Notes under the pieces: generated by a model
What the model was told of the DNA's origin: nothing
Seen by the model: the letters and a program-made list of their open reading frames with translations, nothing else
Database searches by the model: none
Part shown: one piece after another, positions 42,389 to 52,147 of the stretch
How the letters are laid out: each line of letters starts with the position of its first letter
Position numbering within the stretch: position 1 is the first letter of the stretch
NCBI GenBank assembly: GCA_016716005.1
Contig: JADJXE010000001.1
Coordinates: forward strand, 1,625,001-1,689,000
Origin: Acidimicrobiales bacterium
Lineage (GTDB): Bacteria; Actinomycetota; Acidimicrobiia; Acidimicrobiales; JADJXE01
Length of the DNA stretch: 64,000 nucleotides
Reading direction: 5' to 3'
Made by a program: the position numbers and the translations under genes

Positions 42389-43348
42389 TCAGTACTTCTG
42401 GCGGACCCGCTCGACGAAGCGGGTCGCGACGACGTTGAGCACGAGCGTGATCAGGAACAGCAGCAGCCCCACGAAGAAGAGGCTCTGGTAGGCGATGCTG
42501 CCGCCCTTGAGCTGGTCGGTGCCGGCGGCGAGCGAGGCCATGGCCGCGGTCATCGTCTGGCCGGGCTGGAGCGGGTCGGTGCTGAACAGCGAGCCCCCGG
42601 TCGCGCCGGCCGCGATGGCCACCACCATGGTCTCGCCGATGGCACGCGACACGGCGACGATGAAGGCGGCCACCAGGCCGGAGACGGCGGCGGGCACCAC
42701 GACGCGGAGGGTGGTGGTGATCTTGCGGGCGCCCACCCCGTAGCTGGCTTCGCGCAGCGAGCTCGGCACCGACCGGAGCGCGTCCTCGGAGATCGACGCC
42801 ACCAGGGGGATGGTGAGGATCCCCACGCCGATGCCGGCGGCCAGGAAGTTGAACAGGTTCGCCCCGCTGAAGATCTTCTGGACGAGCTCGGGCGAGATGA
42901 AGGTGAGGGCGAAGAAGCCCAGCACCACGCTGGGGATGCCGGCCAGCACCTCGAGGGCCGGCTTGAGCCACTTGCGCACCTGCGGGTGGGCGTACTCGGC
43001 CAGGTAGATGGCGGTCCCGAGGCCGAGCGGAGCGGCCACGATCATGGCGATGCCCGTGACGATGAGGCTGCCGACGAAGATCGTCTTCACGTCGAACAGC
43101 CCGCGCCGCGGGAACCAGCCGATCGTCCACAGGTCGGCGAGGGGCACGGTGCTGAAGAACCGCCAGGCCTCCCCGATCAGCGACAGCACGATCAGCACGC
43201 TGATCACGATCGAGAGCACGGCGGCCGCGCCCACGAGCCCGCGGACGATCGACTCCTTGCGCCGACGCCTGGCCGAGTAGCGGAAGTCGTGGACGGTGAG
43301 CACCCGGGGCGGGGGCAGCGCGTCGGCGATCACGGCCACGGGGAGCAC
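42389..43348 (-). CDS. pstC: phosphate ABC transporter permease PstC
   Basis: 319 residues. Six helices, with LGLGTAIYLAEYAHPQVRKW, LEVLAGIPSVVLGFFALTFI and the coupling segment ALRSVPSSLREASYGVGARK, then AVSRAIGETMVVAIAAGATG. All are typical of PstC. An extended N-terminus of about 40 residues is basic. It is separated from pstS by 106 bases that hold a strong hairpin. Confidence 0.95.
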   Translation of the reverse strand: MLPVAVIADALPPPRVLTVHDFRYSARRRRKESIVRGLVGAAAVLSIVISVLIVLSLIGEAWRFFSTVPLADLWTIGWFPRRGLFDVKTIFVGSLIVTGIAMIVAAPLGLGTAIYLAEYAHPQVRKWLKPALEVLAGIPSVVLGFFALTFISPELVQKIFSGANLFNFLAAGIGVGILTIPLVASISEDALRSVPSSLREASYGVGARKITTTLRVVVPAAVSGLVAAFIVAVSRAIGETMVVAIAAGATGGSLFSTDPLQPGQTMTAAMASLAAGTDQLKGGSIAYQSLFFVGLLLFLITLVLNVVATRFVERVRQKY

Positions 43349-43402
43349 CTCCGAGCTGGGCCGGGCGAGGGGGGACGGACGGAGATCACGGTACTGCGGC
43401 GG

Positions 43403-43431
43403 GCGGGGCCGGGCTCAGGGCCCGGCCCCGC
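43403..43431 (-). terminator. strong hairpin between pstS and pstC
   Basis: GCGGGGCCGGGC and its exact complement pair around a TCAGG loop, a 12-bp pure G/C stem. It lies just after the pstS stop and before pstC. It could stop most transcripts so that PstS is made in excess, or protect the pstS mRNA 3' end. Confidence 0.55.
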
Positions 43432-43454
43432 GATCCGCCGGCGGTCCAGGGCGA

Positions 43455-44540
43455 TCAGCCGCCCACGGCCGACGACCAGGCCGACCGGGCGGCCTCGAGG
43501 TCGGCGGCCGGCTCGGCCACGTACCCCACGTCGGTGACGTTGGCGATGCCCTCGTCGGACAGGTAGTAGTCGACGAACGCGGCCACCGCCGGGTTGTCCT
43601 GCGCCTTGGCCACGTCCACGTAGATGAACAGCGGCCGGGAGATCGGGTACGTGCCATCGGCGATCGTCTCCGGCGTCGGACCGACGCAGCCGTCGCCGCC
43701 GTCGACCTCGATGGCCTTCATCCGGCCCTGCTCCTCCTGGTAGAAGGCGAAGCCGACCCAGCCGAGCGAGGTGTCCGACCCCTCGATGCCCTCGACGATC
43801 ACGTTGTCGTTGGGCGAGGCGGTGTAGTCGGGGCGGGTCTGCCACTCCTCCTCGGGGAGGCCCTGGGTCTCGGCGATCGGCGCGATCACCGTCTCCACGA
43901 AGAAGTCGTACGTGCCCGACTCCTCACCGGGCCCGGTGATGGCCAGGGGCGCGTCGGGCAGGTCGGTGAAGGCCGAGCCGACCGTGGCAGCCAGCTCGTT
44001 GGCGTCGCTCCAGCTGCTGAAGCCGGTCGACTCGGGGCCGACCAGGGCGTACAGGGCGCCGAAGTCGAGGCAGGTGACGGCCTCGTTGTTCGGGCTGGTG
44101 GCCACCGTGATGCCGTCGTCGCCGACCTTCAGCTCGACGAACTCCACGCCGGCCTCGGCGCACGCGGCCGCCTCCTCGTCCTTGATGGCGCGGGAGGCGC
44201 CGGTGACGTCGGCGCCACCGGAGCAGAAGATCTCCATACCGTCGCCCGTGCCGGGGCCCGACACCTCGATCGACAGGTCCGGGTTGGCGTCGGACAAGGC
44301 CTGGGCGACGGCCGCCGAGATGGGCTCGACCGTCGACGAGCCGGTCACCACGACCGACCCCGACACGCCGGTCGGCGCCCCGCCGCCCGAGGTGGTCTCG
44401 GAGCCGCCGGTCGTGGCGGTGGTGGCCTCGGTGGTGTCCGAGGTGGAGTCGTCGTCGTCGTCACCGCAGGCGGCGGCGACCAGCGAGAGCGACAGGAGCA
44501 CGGCGACGAGGGTCGCGATGCGGCGCTTGGAACGGAACAC
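43455..44540 (-). CDS. pstS: phosphate-binding lipoprotein PstS
   Basis: 361 residues. The signal peptide ends in VAAAC with Cys25 lipidated, then a Ser/Thr/Asp-rich linker (about 26-60). The binding domain starts SGSVVVTGSSTVEPISAAVA, contains SGPGTGDGMEIFCSGGADVT and ALAITGPGEESGTYDFFVET-like sequence, where the Ser/Thr/Arg/Asp phosphate ligands lie. It captures phosphate outside the membrane for PstC-PstA-PstB. Expression is likely induced through the PHO-box repeat about 75 bases upstream. Confidence 0.95.
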   Translation of the reverse strand: MFRSKRRIATLVAVLLSLSLVAAACGDDDDDSTSDTTEATTATTGGSETTSGGGAPTGVSGSVVVTGSSTVEPISAAVAQALSDANPDLSIEVSGPGTGDGMEIFCSGGADVTGASRAIKDEEAAACAEAGVEFVELKVGDDGITVATSPNNEAVTCLDFGALYALVGPESTGFSSWSDANELAATVGSAFTDLPDAPLAITGPGEESGTYDFFVETVIAPIAETQGLPEEEWQTRPDYTASPNDNVIVEGIEGSDTSLGWVGFAFYQEEQGRMKAIEVDGGDGCVGPTPETIADGTYPISRPLFIYVDVAKAQDNPAVAAFVDYYLSDEGIANVTDVGYVAEPAADLEAARSAWSSAVGG

Positions 44541-44613
44541 TGATGCCCCTCCTGATCGGGCGATGTCGGTTACCGCGAGGACGGTAGGGAGCCGCGGTGG
44601 CGGCGGGCCACCG

Positions 44614-44646
44614 CCAGGGTGAACGGACAGTGAACGGACGGCGAAC
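44614..44646 (-). promoter_or_regulatory. PHO-box-like triple direct repeat upstream of pstS
   Basis: On the minus strand three 11-bp units follow each other: GTTCGCCGTCC, GTTCACTGTCC, GTTCACCCTGG. They fit the GTTCACC direct-repeat units, 11 bases apart, known as the PhoP-binding PHO box in Streptomyces. The end nearest the gene is 74 bases from the pstS start, suitable for activation. The regulator at 36287-36994 is the likely binder. Confidence 0.75.
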
Positions 44647-44654
44647 GTTCGCCC

Positions 44655-45104
44655 TCAGCCCAGCGCGGCGGCCACGACCTCGCCGTCCCGGGGGTACGTC
44701 AGCAGCGACGCGGCCTCGTCGGGCGGCAGCCAGCGGATCTCGTCCACCTCGCGGTTGGGCTCGAACGTGCCGCCCTCCACCTGCATCTCCCAGTAGCGGA
44801 CCGTCTTCGGCCGGCCGAAGCGGTCGTGGTACTCGACGGTGGCCAGCTCGCGGCCGAGGGAGCACCGCAGCCCGGTCTCCTCCCACACCTCGCGGCGCGC
44901 GCAGGCGGCCTCGGTCTCCCCCGGGTCGAGCTTGCCCTTGGGCAGGCTCCAGTCGTCGTACTTGGGGCGGTGGACCACCAGCACCTCCACCCCGGCACCG
45001 TGCGCCGGCCGGACCACCACGCCGCCGGCGGCCCGCACCACGCCGTCGCCGTCGACGCCTCCCTGGCCGATCCCGCCCCGGGCGTCGTTGCCGCGCGCAG
45101 ACAC
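44655..45104 (-). CDS. Nudix hydrolase
   Basis: 149 residues with GTG at 45104 (GGGAG six bases upstream; a second GTG at 45107). The Nudix box is complete: GKLDPGETEAACARREVWEE followed by TGL, giving GX5EX7REUXEEXGU. Before it stands PKYDDWSLPKGK. Members near ppk and CHAD genes often cleave (di)nucleoside polyphosphates or inorganic polyphosphate-like substrates; the exact substrate is inferred only. It is 11 bases downstream of the CYTH-CHAD gene. Confidence 0.9.
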   Translation of the reverse strand: MSARGNDARGGIGQGGVDGDGVVRAAGGVVVRPAHGAGVEVLVVHRPKYDDWSLPKGKLDPGETEAACARREVWEETGLRCSLGRELATVEYHDRFGRPKTVRYWEMQVEGGTFEPNREVDEIRWLPPDEAASLLTYPRDGEVVAAALG

Positions 45105-45115
45105 CACCGGCTCCC

Positions 45116-46654
45116 TCAGGGTCGGTCGATCCAGGACCGCAGCTTGCGGGAGGACGCGGCCGCCCACGCGCCGGGCCAGGCCTGGCGCAGCGTCGCCGCC
45201 TCGGCCCGCTGGAGCGCGATGAGCTCGCCCGCGGCCACGGCCTGGCTCCGGCTCACGCCGGCCGCGACGGCCCGCCGCAGCCACGCCTCGGCCACCGCGG
45301 CGTCGTTGTGGTCGCCCAGCACGTCCTGCACGGCGGCCAGGGCCTTGGCGTGGGCCCGGGCCCGGTCGCCGGCCACCGGGGCGATCACGTCGGCGGCGTA
45401 GCGGGCCCGCTTGGCCGCGATGCGCACCGCGTGCAGCTCGGCGTCGGTGGGAACGGGCTCGAGGCCGGCCACCGCCTTGCGGAGCTTCTTCCACGGGCCC
45501 CGCACCAGCGGGGGGAGCACCTCGGTCGCGGGCCCCTCGGCCGCCGGGAGCAGGCCCGGCGCGCGGGCCCCGTCGACGAGGCGGTCGAGGAGCTCGGCGT
45601 AGCGGTCGGAGTCGAGCGCCACGAGCAGGTCCGACAGGGCCGAACCCCGCTCGCGCTCCAACCGGCGCAGCAGGGTGGCCGCGTGCGGTCGGTCGGGCTC
45701 GGGGAGCGCCCCGGCGTCCCGGCGCAGGCGGGCGAGCAGCACGTCGGCATCGCGCACCGCGCCGAGGGCGCCGGCCAGCCACGAGAGCTCGTCGCGCAGC
45801 GGCTCCGACCAGGCGGTGTCGAGCAGCGGCCGGAACGTCCGAAGGTCGGAGCGGAGGCGGCGGGTGCCCACCCGGGCCTGGTGGACGCCCTCGATGTCGG
45901 CGTCGAGGCGCACCACCGGGTCGTGGCGGATCACCCGCAGCACGGCTGCGGTGACACCGGCCCGGATCACCTCGGCCGCGCTGGGCGCGTCCGGCAGCAC
46001 GACCTCGTCGAGGTCGGGGGGCGCCGACGCCCGGGGGCCGAGCGAGCGCACGAGCTTGGGGGTGGGGTCGGGGTCGCCCGCGCCGGCCGCCCGGAGCCGG
46101 TCGATGACGGCCTCGGCCAAGCCGTCGACGTCGCCGGGGGCCAGCTCGACCTCCACCTCGCGGAAGCGGGCGGCCACGCGCTCGCCGTCGAGCACCGACA
46201 CCTCGTCGTCGTCGACCTCGGCCAGCACGTCCCCGGACGGCGCGACGAGCATCACCCGGCCCCGGTGCGTCCGCAGCCGGGCCACCGGCACCAGCGGCGC
46301 GGTGCGGGCGAGGGCGCGCACCAGTCCGACCGCCGGGGCCGGCGGGGCCTCGGCCGGCCCGGCGACGTCGTGCTCGGTGCGCACCAGGGTGTGGGTTCCC
46401 TCGCCGGCCGGCAACTTCACCGTCCACCTGGGCTCGCCGTCGCCGGTGCGGTGCCGCACGGTGACCCCCGACCGGGCCAGCCGCAGGTCGGTCGTGTCCC
46501 AGTAGGTGGCGTCGAGCTCCAGCGGCTCCAACGGCCGGGCCACCACCTCGTCGGCCACGCCGTTCAGGTCGGGCAGGGCGAAGCCCACCCAGGCCGCCAG
46601 CTTCGTCTCGCGCTCGAGCGCGGGTGCCGGGCGGGTGGGTCGGGGTGCGGTCAC
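45116..46654 (-). CDS. CYTH-CHAD domain protein (polyphosphate-associated)
   Basis: 512 residues. The CYTH part (1-205) begins with the ExExK motif (ERETKL) and contains RHRTGDGEPRWTVKLPAGEG and FREVEVELAPGD, the acidic/basic lining of a triphosphate tunnel. The CHAD part (about 225-512) has IEGVHQARVGTRRLRSDLRT and HAVRIAAKRARYAADVI, the conserved His/Arg helices. CHAD domains bind polyphosphate, and such fusions may hydrolyse or bind it. Placement between ppk and Nudix supports that. Confidence 0.9.
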   Translation of the reverse strand: MTAPRPTRPAPALERETKLAAWVGFALPDLNGVADEVVARPLEPLELDATYWDTTDLRLARSGVTVRHRTGDGEPRWTVKLPAGEGTHTLVRTEHDVAGPAEAPPAPAVGLVRALARTAPLVPVARLRTHRGRVMLVAPSGDVLAEVDDDEVSVLDGERVAARFREVEVELAPGDVDGLAEAVIDRLRAAGAGDPDPTPKLVRSLGPRASAPPDLDEVVLPDAPSAAEVIRAGVTAAVLRVIRHDPVVRLDADIEGVHQARVGTRRLRSDLRTFRPLLDTAWSEPLRDELSWLAGALGAVRDADVLLARLRRDAGALPEPDRPHAATLLRRLERERGSALSDLLVALDSDRYAELLDRLVDGARAPGLLPAAEGPATEVLPPLVRGPWKKLRKAVAGLEPVPTDAELHAVRIAAKRARYAADVIAPVAGDRARAHAKALAAVQDVLGDHNDAAVAEAWLRRAVAAGVSRSQAVAAGELIALQRAEAATLRQAWPGAWAAASSRKLRSWIDRP

Positions 46655-46697
46655 GTCGTCAGTGTCGCGCCGCCGGGCGGCACGGCGGCCCCGCCCG

Positions 46698-48815
46698 TCA
46701 CGCCCGGCGGGGGATCTTGAGGCTGCGCGGCGCTCGCGCCAGGGCCAGCGCCTGCAGCTGCTGGTGCGTGTCGAGGTCGCCCCGGGGCGTCACCTTGTGC
46801 CAGTGCCCGGCGGCGTCGAGCTCCCACGACAGGGCGTCGTCGGCCAGGTTGACCTGGAGGATCTCCCACAGCTCGGCCTGCAGGTCGGGGTGGTCGATCG
46901 GGGTGACCGCCTCGACGCGCTTGTCGAGGTTGCGGGGCATCAGGTCGGCCGAGCCGATGTAGTAGGCGGGCCGTCCCGGGCCGGCGCCGTTGGCGAAGTG
47001 GTAGATGCGGGAGTGCTCGAGGAAGCGCCCCACGATCGACCGCACGCGGATCCGGTCGGAGAGACCGGGGACGCCCGGCCGGAGGCAGCAGATGCCCCGT
47101 ACGATCAGGTCGACGTCGACGCCGGCCTGCGAGGCCCCGTACAGCTCACCGATCAGCGCGGCGTCGACCAGGCTGTTCATCTTCATGATGATCCGGCCGT
47201 CGGGCCCGGCGGCCGCCTCGTTTCGGATCAGGTCCTGCATGCGGGGCCGCAGGGTGCGCGGGGCCACCAGCAGCTTGCGGAACCGCACCTCGCGGCTGTA
47301 CCCGGTGAGGTAGTTGAAGAGGTTCGTGAGGTCGGTGCCGATCTCGGGGTCGGCGGTGAGCAGACCGAGGTCCTCGTAGAGGCCGGCGGTCTTGGGGTGG
47401 TAGTTGCCCGTGCCGATGTGGCAGTAGCGGCGGATGCCGTCGTCCTCTTCGCGGATCACCAGCGCCGTCTTGGTGTGGGTCTTGAGCCCGACCAGGCCGT
47501 ACACCACGTGCACGCCCGCCTCTTCGAGCGCTCGGGCCCAGGCGATGTTGGCCTGCTCGTCGAAGCGGGCCTTCAGCTCCACCAGGGCAGCCACCTGCTT
47601 GCCCCGCTCGGCCGCCCGGATGAGCGACTTCACGATGGGGCTGTCGCCCGACGTGCGGTAGAGCGTCATCTTGATGGCGAGGACGCCGGGGTCGAGCGAA
47701 GCCTGCCGGATGAACTCGCCCACGGTGTCCGTGAACGAGTCGTAGGGGTGGTGCACGAGCACGTCGTGCTCGCGGATCACCGAGAACAGGCTGCGGCCGC
47801 GGTCGAGCGCGGTGGCGAACCGGGCCGGGACCACGGGTGCCCACGGCTCGTCCTTCAGGTCCGCGCGGCCGAGGGCGTGCAGCGCCCACAGGCCCGAGAG
47901 GTCGAGCGGCGCGTCGTGCTCGAAGACGTCGTCGTCGTCGAGGTCGAGCTCGCGCACGAGCAGCTCGCAGATCTCCGGGGACATCTTGCGGTCCACCTCG
48001 AGGCGCACGGCGCGGCCGAAACGCCGGCGGCGCAGCTCCATCTCGACCGCCGCCAGCAGGTCGTCGGCCTCCTCCTCCTCGAGGGTGAGGTCGGCGTTGC
48101 GGGTGACCCGGAAGGGCACGTGGTCGACGACCTCCATGCCCGGGAACAGCGTGGGCAGGTGCGCGGCGATCACCTGCTCCAGCGGCACGAAGCGCTCGCC
48201 GTCGGGCATCACCACGAAGCGCGGCAGCAGCGGTGGCACCTTCACCCGGGCGAACCGCATGCCGGGACCCGACGGATCCCGCACCAGCACGGCCAGGTTG
48301 AGCGACAGGTTGGAGATGTAGGGGAACGGGTGCCCGGGATCGACCGCCAGGGGCGTGAGCACGGGGAAGATCCGGTGCTCGAACACATCGACGAGGTACT
48401 TGCGGTCGTCGTCGTCCAGGGTGTCCCACGCCGAGAAGTGGATGCCCTGGTCGGCGAGGGCCGGCGCGACCTGGTCGAGGAAGATGCGCTCCTGGCGCCC
48501 GACGAGCTCGGCCACCTCGTCGGCGATCTCCCGCAGCTGCTCCCCGGGGGTGCGGCCGTCGGGCGTGGTGGACCCCAGGTGCGCCGCCTGCTGGTCCTTG
48601 AGGGCGGCCACCCGGACCTGGAAGAACTCGTCGAGGTTCGAGCTGAAGATGGCGAGGAACTTGGCCCGCTCCAGCAGGGGGACGGCCGGATCCTCGGCCA
48701 GGGCGAGCACGCGGGCGTTGAAGTCGAGCCAGCTCAGCTCCCGGTTGAGGAACCGGCTGGCCGGGGTGTCGGTGATCGCCAACCCGCCCGCCGTTCCCCC
48801 CAGCCCCGACGCCAC
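46698..48815 (-). CDS. ppk1: polyphosphate kinase PPK1
   Basis: 705 residues, full length. It makes polyphosphate from ATP. The N-terminus has FLNRELSWLDFNARVLALAE. The catalytic phospholipase-D-like domains contain MTLYRTSGDSPIVKSLIRAA, YGLVGLKTHTKTALVIREED with the phosphorylated His, and RRYCHIGTGNYHPKTAGLYE; FNYLTGYSREVRFRKLLVAP follows. A second His region near the end (NFANGAG-type, here IYHFANGAGPGRPAYYIGSA) is present. It is the last gene of the phosphate block. Confidence 0.97.
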   Translation of the reverse strand: MASGLGGTAGGLAITDTPASRFLNRELSWLDFNARVLALAEDPAVPLLERAKFLAIFSSNLDEFFQVRVAALKDQQAAHLGSTTPDGRTPGEQLREIADEVAELVGRQERIFLDQVAPALADQGIHFSAWDTLDDDDRKYLVDVFEHRIFPVLTPLAVDPGHPFPYISNLSLNLAVLVRDPSGPGMRFARVKVPPLLPRFVVMPDGERFVPLEQVIAAHLPTLFPGMEVVDHVPFRVTRNADLTLEEEEADDLLAAVEMELRRRRFGRAVRLEVDRKMSPEICELLVRELDLDDDDVFEHDAPLDLSGLWALHALGRADLKDEPWAPVVPARFATALDRGRSLFSVIREHDVLVHHPYDSFTDTVGEFIRQASLDPGVLAIKMTLYRTSGDSPIVKSLIRAAERGKQVAALVELKARFDEQANIAWARALEEAGVHVVYGLVGLKTHTKTALVIREEDDGIRRYCHIGTGNYHPKTAGLYEDLGLLTADPEIGTDLTNLFNYLTGYSREVRFRKLLVAPRTLRPRMQDLIRNEAAAGPDGRIIMKMNSLVDAALIGELYGASQAGVDVDLIVRGICCLRPGVPGLSDRIRVRSIVGRFLEHSRIYHFANGAGPGRPAYYIGSADLMPRNLDKRVEAVTPIDHPDLQAELWEILQVNLADDALSWELDAAGHWHKVTPRGDLDTHQQLQALALARAPRSLKIPRRA

Positions 48816-48856
48816 CGCCGCAGCCTACAGGTGGCCAGCGGGACGAGCGGCTCCGG

Positions 48857-49144
48857 TCAGGCGGTGGCCTCGTCGGTCTCGGGGAGGCCGAGATCCCAGT
48901 CGAGCAGCAGGTTCTCCCGCTCGGCGTCACGCACCACCCGCTCCCGGTTGCGCCGGAACTGGGGGTCGTGGGGTGGCAGGAGGAGCAACCGGGCCATCAC
49001 GCGCGAGCGGAAGTCGTCGATCACGGAGCGGTCACCGAAGTCGGACTGCACCTCCCAGTGGGGCGCCACCGGGCCGAGGTAGACGACCCGCACGTGGCCG
49101 CGGGGCGGCTGCGGGGCCTCGGTCTCGTCGGGTGCCATCGACAT
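48857..49144 (-). CDS. small conserved-looking unknown protein
   Basis: 95 residues from ATG at 49144 (another ATG at 49138). It contains GHVRVVYLGPVAPHWEVQSD, FGDRSVIDDFRSRVMARLLL, and PPHDPQFRRNRERVVRDAER. It is charged and soluble, without a domain I know. It is located 41 bases upstream of ppk1 on the same strand, so it may be cotranscribed. Confidence 0.7.
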   Translation of the reverse strand: MSMAPDETEAPQPPRGHVRVVYLGPVAPHWEVQSDFGDRSVIDDFRSRVMARLLLLPPHDPQFRRNRERVVRDAERENLLLDWDLGLPETDEATA

Positions 49145-49262
49145 CGGGATGCTCCTCGGGGCGTCGGGGACGAACCGCGAGCCTACCGGGCGCGACGAGG
49201 CCCGGACCGGCCGGCCCGGGCCTCGTTCGCCGTGTTGTCGGGGGAGGTGCGCGAAGGCGGGC

Positions 49263-50726
<1,464 letters not shown>

Positions 50727-50955
50727 CGTCGCCTCCGGTGGATCCGCTCGGGTGCATCCGACCACGGGCGGTCGGTCGGTCTCAGTCGTGCCAACGACGC
50801 GCCTCGCCCTGTGGTTCCCGGATCGGCAGATCTCGGCGGGCTCTCAGGAACGGCTGGTCGACCCGGTGGCGAGCATGACGTTCGTCACGTTCACGCCCGT
50901 CCGGGAACCAAATCGAGCCGGACGCCGTACATACTTGAACAGAGCAGGAGGCGTG
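50727..50955. other. divergent promoter region, HtrA and WhiB
   Basis: About 230 bases between divergent starts. Upstream of the WhiB gene, GTACATACTTGAACAGAGC is the only A/T-rich stretch and may carry a -10 element. GAGCAGGAGGCGTG is the WhiB ribosome binding site. I see no clear operator. Confidence 0.4.
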
Positions 50956-51195
50956 ATGGACAGCGACTGGATGGACAGGGGCAACTGCCGCGAGCACCAC
51001 CCCTCGGTCTTCTTCCCGAGCGACGGTGTTGGCGTCGAGGTGGCCCGCAGGATCTGCGCGACCTGCCCGGTCCAGGGTCCGTGCCTCGAGTTCGCGCTCA
51101 CCCAGCGCATCGACCACGGGGTGTGGGGCGGTGCGTCCGAACGGGAGCGCCGCCGCATCCTCAAGCGGCGACGGCTGGCGGCCGCCTCCGCCTGA
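50956..51195 (+). CDS. WhiB-family iron-sulfur regulator
   Basis: 79 residues, GGAGG four bases before the ATG. The four cluster cysteines are C11, C34, C37 and C43 (C-Xn-C-X2-C-X5-C). DHGVWGGASERERRRILKRR carries the turn and basic DNA-binding tail. It binds a [4Fe-4S] cluster and usually works with the primary sigma factor. It is a single-gene unit ended by a strong hairpin at 51215-51246. The short form resembles WhiB1/WhiB4-size proteins, but subgroup is not assigned. Confidence 0.93.
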   Translation: MDSDWMDRGNCREHHPSVFFPSDGVGVEVARRICATCPVQGPCLEFALTQRIDHGVWGGASERERRRILKRRRLAAASA

Positions 51196-51214
51196 TCCTC
51201 GACGAGACCCAGCC

Positions 51215-51246
51215 CTGCGGGCCGCACCCACGGGTGCGGCCCGCAG
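51215..51246 (+). terminator. WhiB gene transcription terminator
   Basis: A 14-bp stem, CTGCGGGCCGCACC against GGTGCGGCCCGCAG, with a CACG loop, starts 20 bases after the WhiB stop. It has no T-tract, as expected in this high-GC DNA. Confidence 0.75.
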
Positions 51247-51290
51247 CGCGCTCCGGGGCCGGTCGGTCTCGCGCGGCGCAGCCCCGACCG

Positions 51291-51330
51291 AGCGCGTCAG
51301 CCGCCGAACGAGCGCCTCAGCCGCCGAACG
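51291..51330. repeat. 20-bp tandem duplication at an ORF end
   Basis: AGCGCGTCAGCCGCCGAACG is followed at once by a copy differing at one base. The second copy contains the anti-sigma stop; the first repeats it outside the gene. It looks like a recent slippage duplication. Confidence 0.85.
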
Positions 51331-52147
51331 AGAACGTGTCGACCAGGTCGTGTCCCACGGCCCGCAGGCGGTCGCCGAGCGACGGTGGCGGGGGCTCGGG
51401 CAGGGCCGGCACCAGGGCCAGCAGCCGCTCGGCCGGGCCCGGCCCGACGAGCGCCAACGTGAGGTCGCCGCGCTCGGTGATCACCACGAACGACTGGCCG
51501 ACACGGGCGACCCACGAGTCGTGACCGTCGACGCTCACCCGCTGGCCGGGAGGGAGGGTGCTCCAGTCGAGCCGGCCCGGCTGCTCGAACAGCGACACGA
51601 CCGTGAGCCCGTCGGTGTACCGGGCCTGCAGCAGGTCGCCGTCGACCGATGCCGAGCCGAGGACGTGGCCGCCGAGGCGCACCGGCACCCGGAAGCGGCC
51701 CCCCGCCTCGGCCGGCGGCGCGGCCGGCTCGGGTGGGGACCCGGTGGGGAGGGGCAGACCGGCGGCCGCGTGCTCGTCGACGAAGCGGCTCACGGGCGGC
51801 TGGGCCGACAGCGGGGTGACCCCGCTGGTGACCGCGAGCACCAGCAGCCACGCTGCGGCGGTGGCCACCAGGTTGGCGGCGACGCCCCAGCCACGCACCG
51901 ATCGGGTCAGCCGGGCTCGGCCCCGGGTCAGACGGTCGAACAGCCCCTCGGGCGGCTCGACCATCGCCAGGGCCCGGACCACCGAGCGGGCCCCCTCGAC
52001 GTGCGCCAGCTCGGCCCGACACGACGGGCAGGCCTCGAGGTGCTGGCGGACCTCGACGGCACGATCGGCTGTGAGCTCGCCGTCGAGCAGGGCGCTGAGC
52101 TCGTCGCCCGGATGCGCGTCACCGGCGCCGGAGCGATCGACGGTCAC
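51317..52147 (-). CDS. zinc-finger anti-sigma factor
   Basis: 276 residues from GTG at 52147, which overlaps the sigma stop as GTGA. The N-terminal zinc anti-sigma domain has the H-X3-C-X2-C pattern in VRQHLEACPSCRAELAHVEG. A membrane helix near residue 95-112 (AANLVATAAAWLLVLAVTSG) anchors it, leaving an outer domain with FVVITERGDLTLALVGPG. It should hold the cognate ECF sigma factor at the membrane until an envelope signal, as for SigE/RseA in mycobacteria. Confidence 0.85.
   Translation of the reverse strand: MTVDRSGAGDAHPGDELSALLDGELTADRAVEVRQHLEACPSCRAELAHVEGARSVVRALAMVEPPEGLFDRLTRGRARLTRSVRGWGVAANLVATAAAWLLVLAVTSGVTPLSAQPPVSRFVDEHAAAGLPLPTGSPPEPAAPPAEAGGRFRVPVRLGGHVLGSASVDGDLLQARYTDGLTVVSLFEQPGRLDWSTLPPGQRVSVDGHDSWVARVGQSFVVITERGDLTLALVGPGPAERLLALVPALPEPPPPSLGDRLRAVGHDLVDTFSFGG

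Noticed and set aside
50880..50910. A second PHO box upstream of the WhiB gene (GTTCGTCACGTTCACG)
   Set aside because: The spacing is 9 rather than 11 bases and only two poor units exist.
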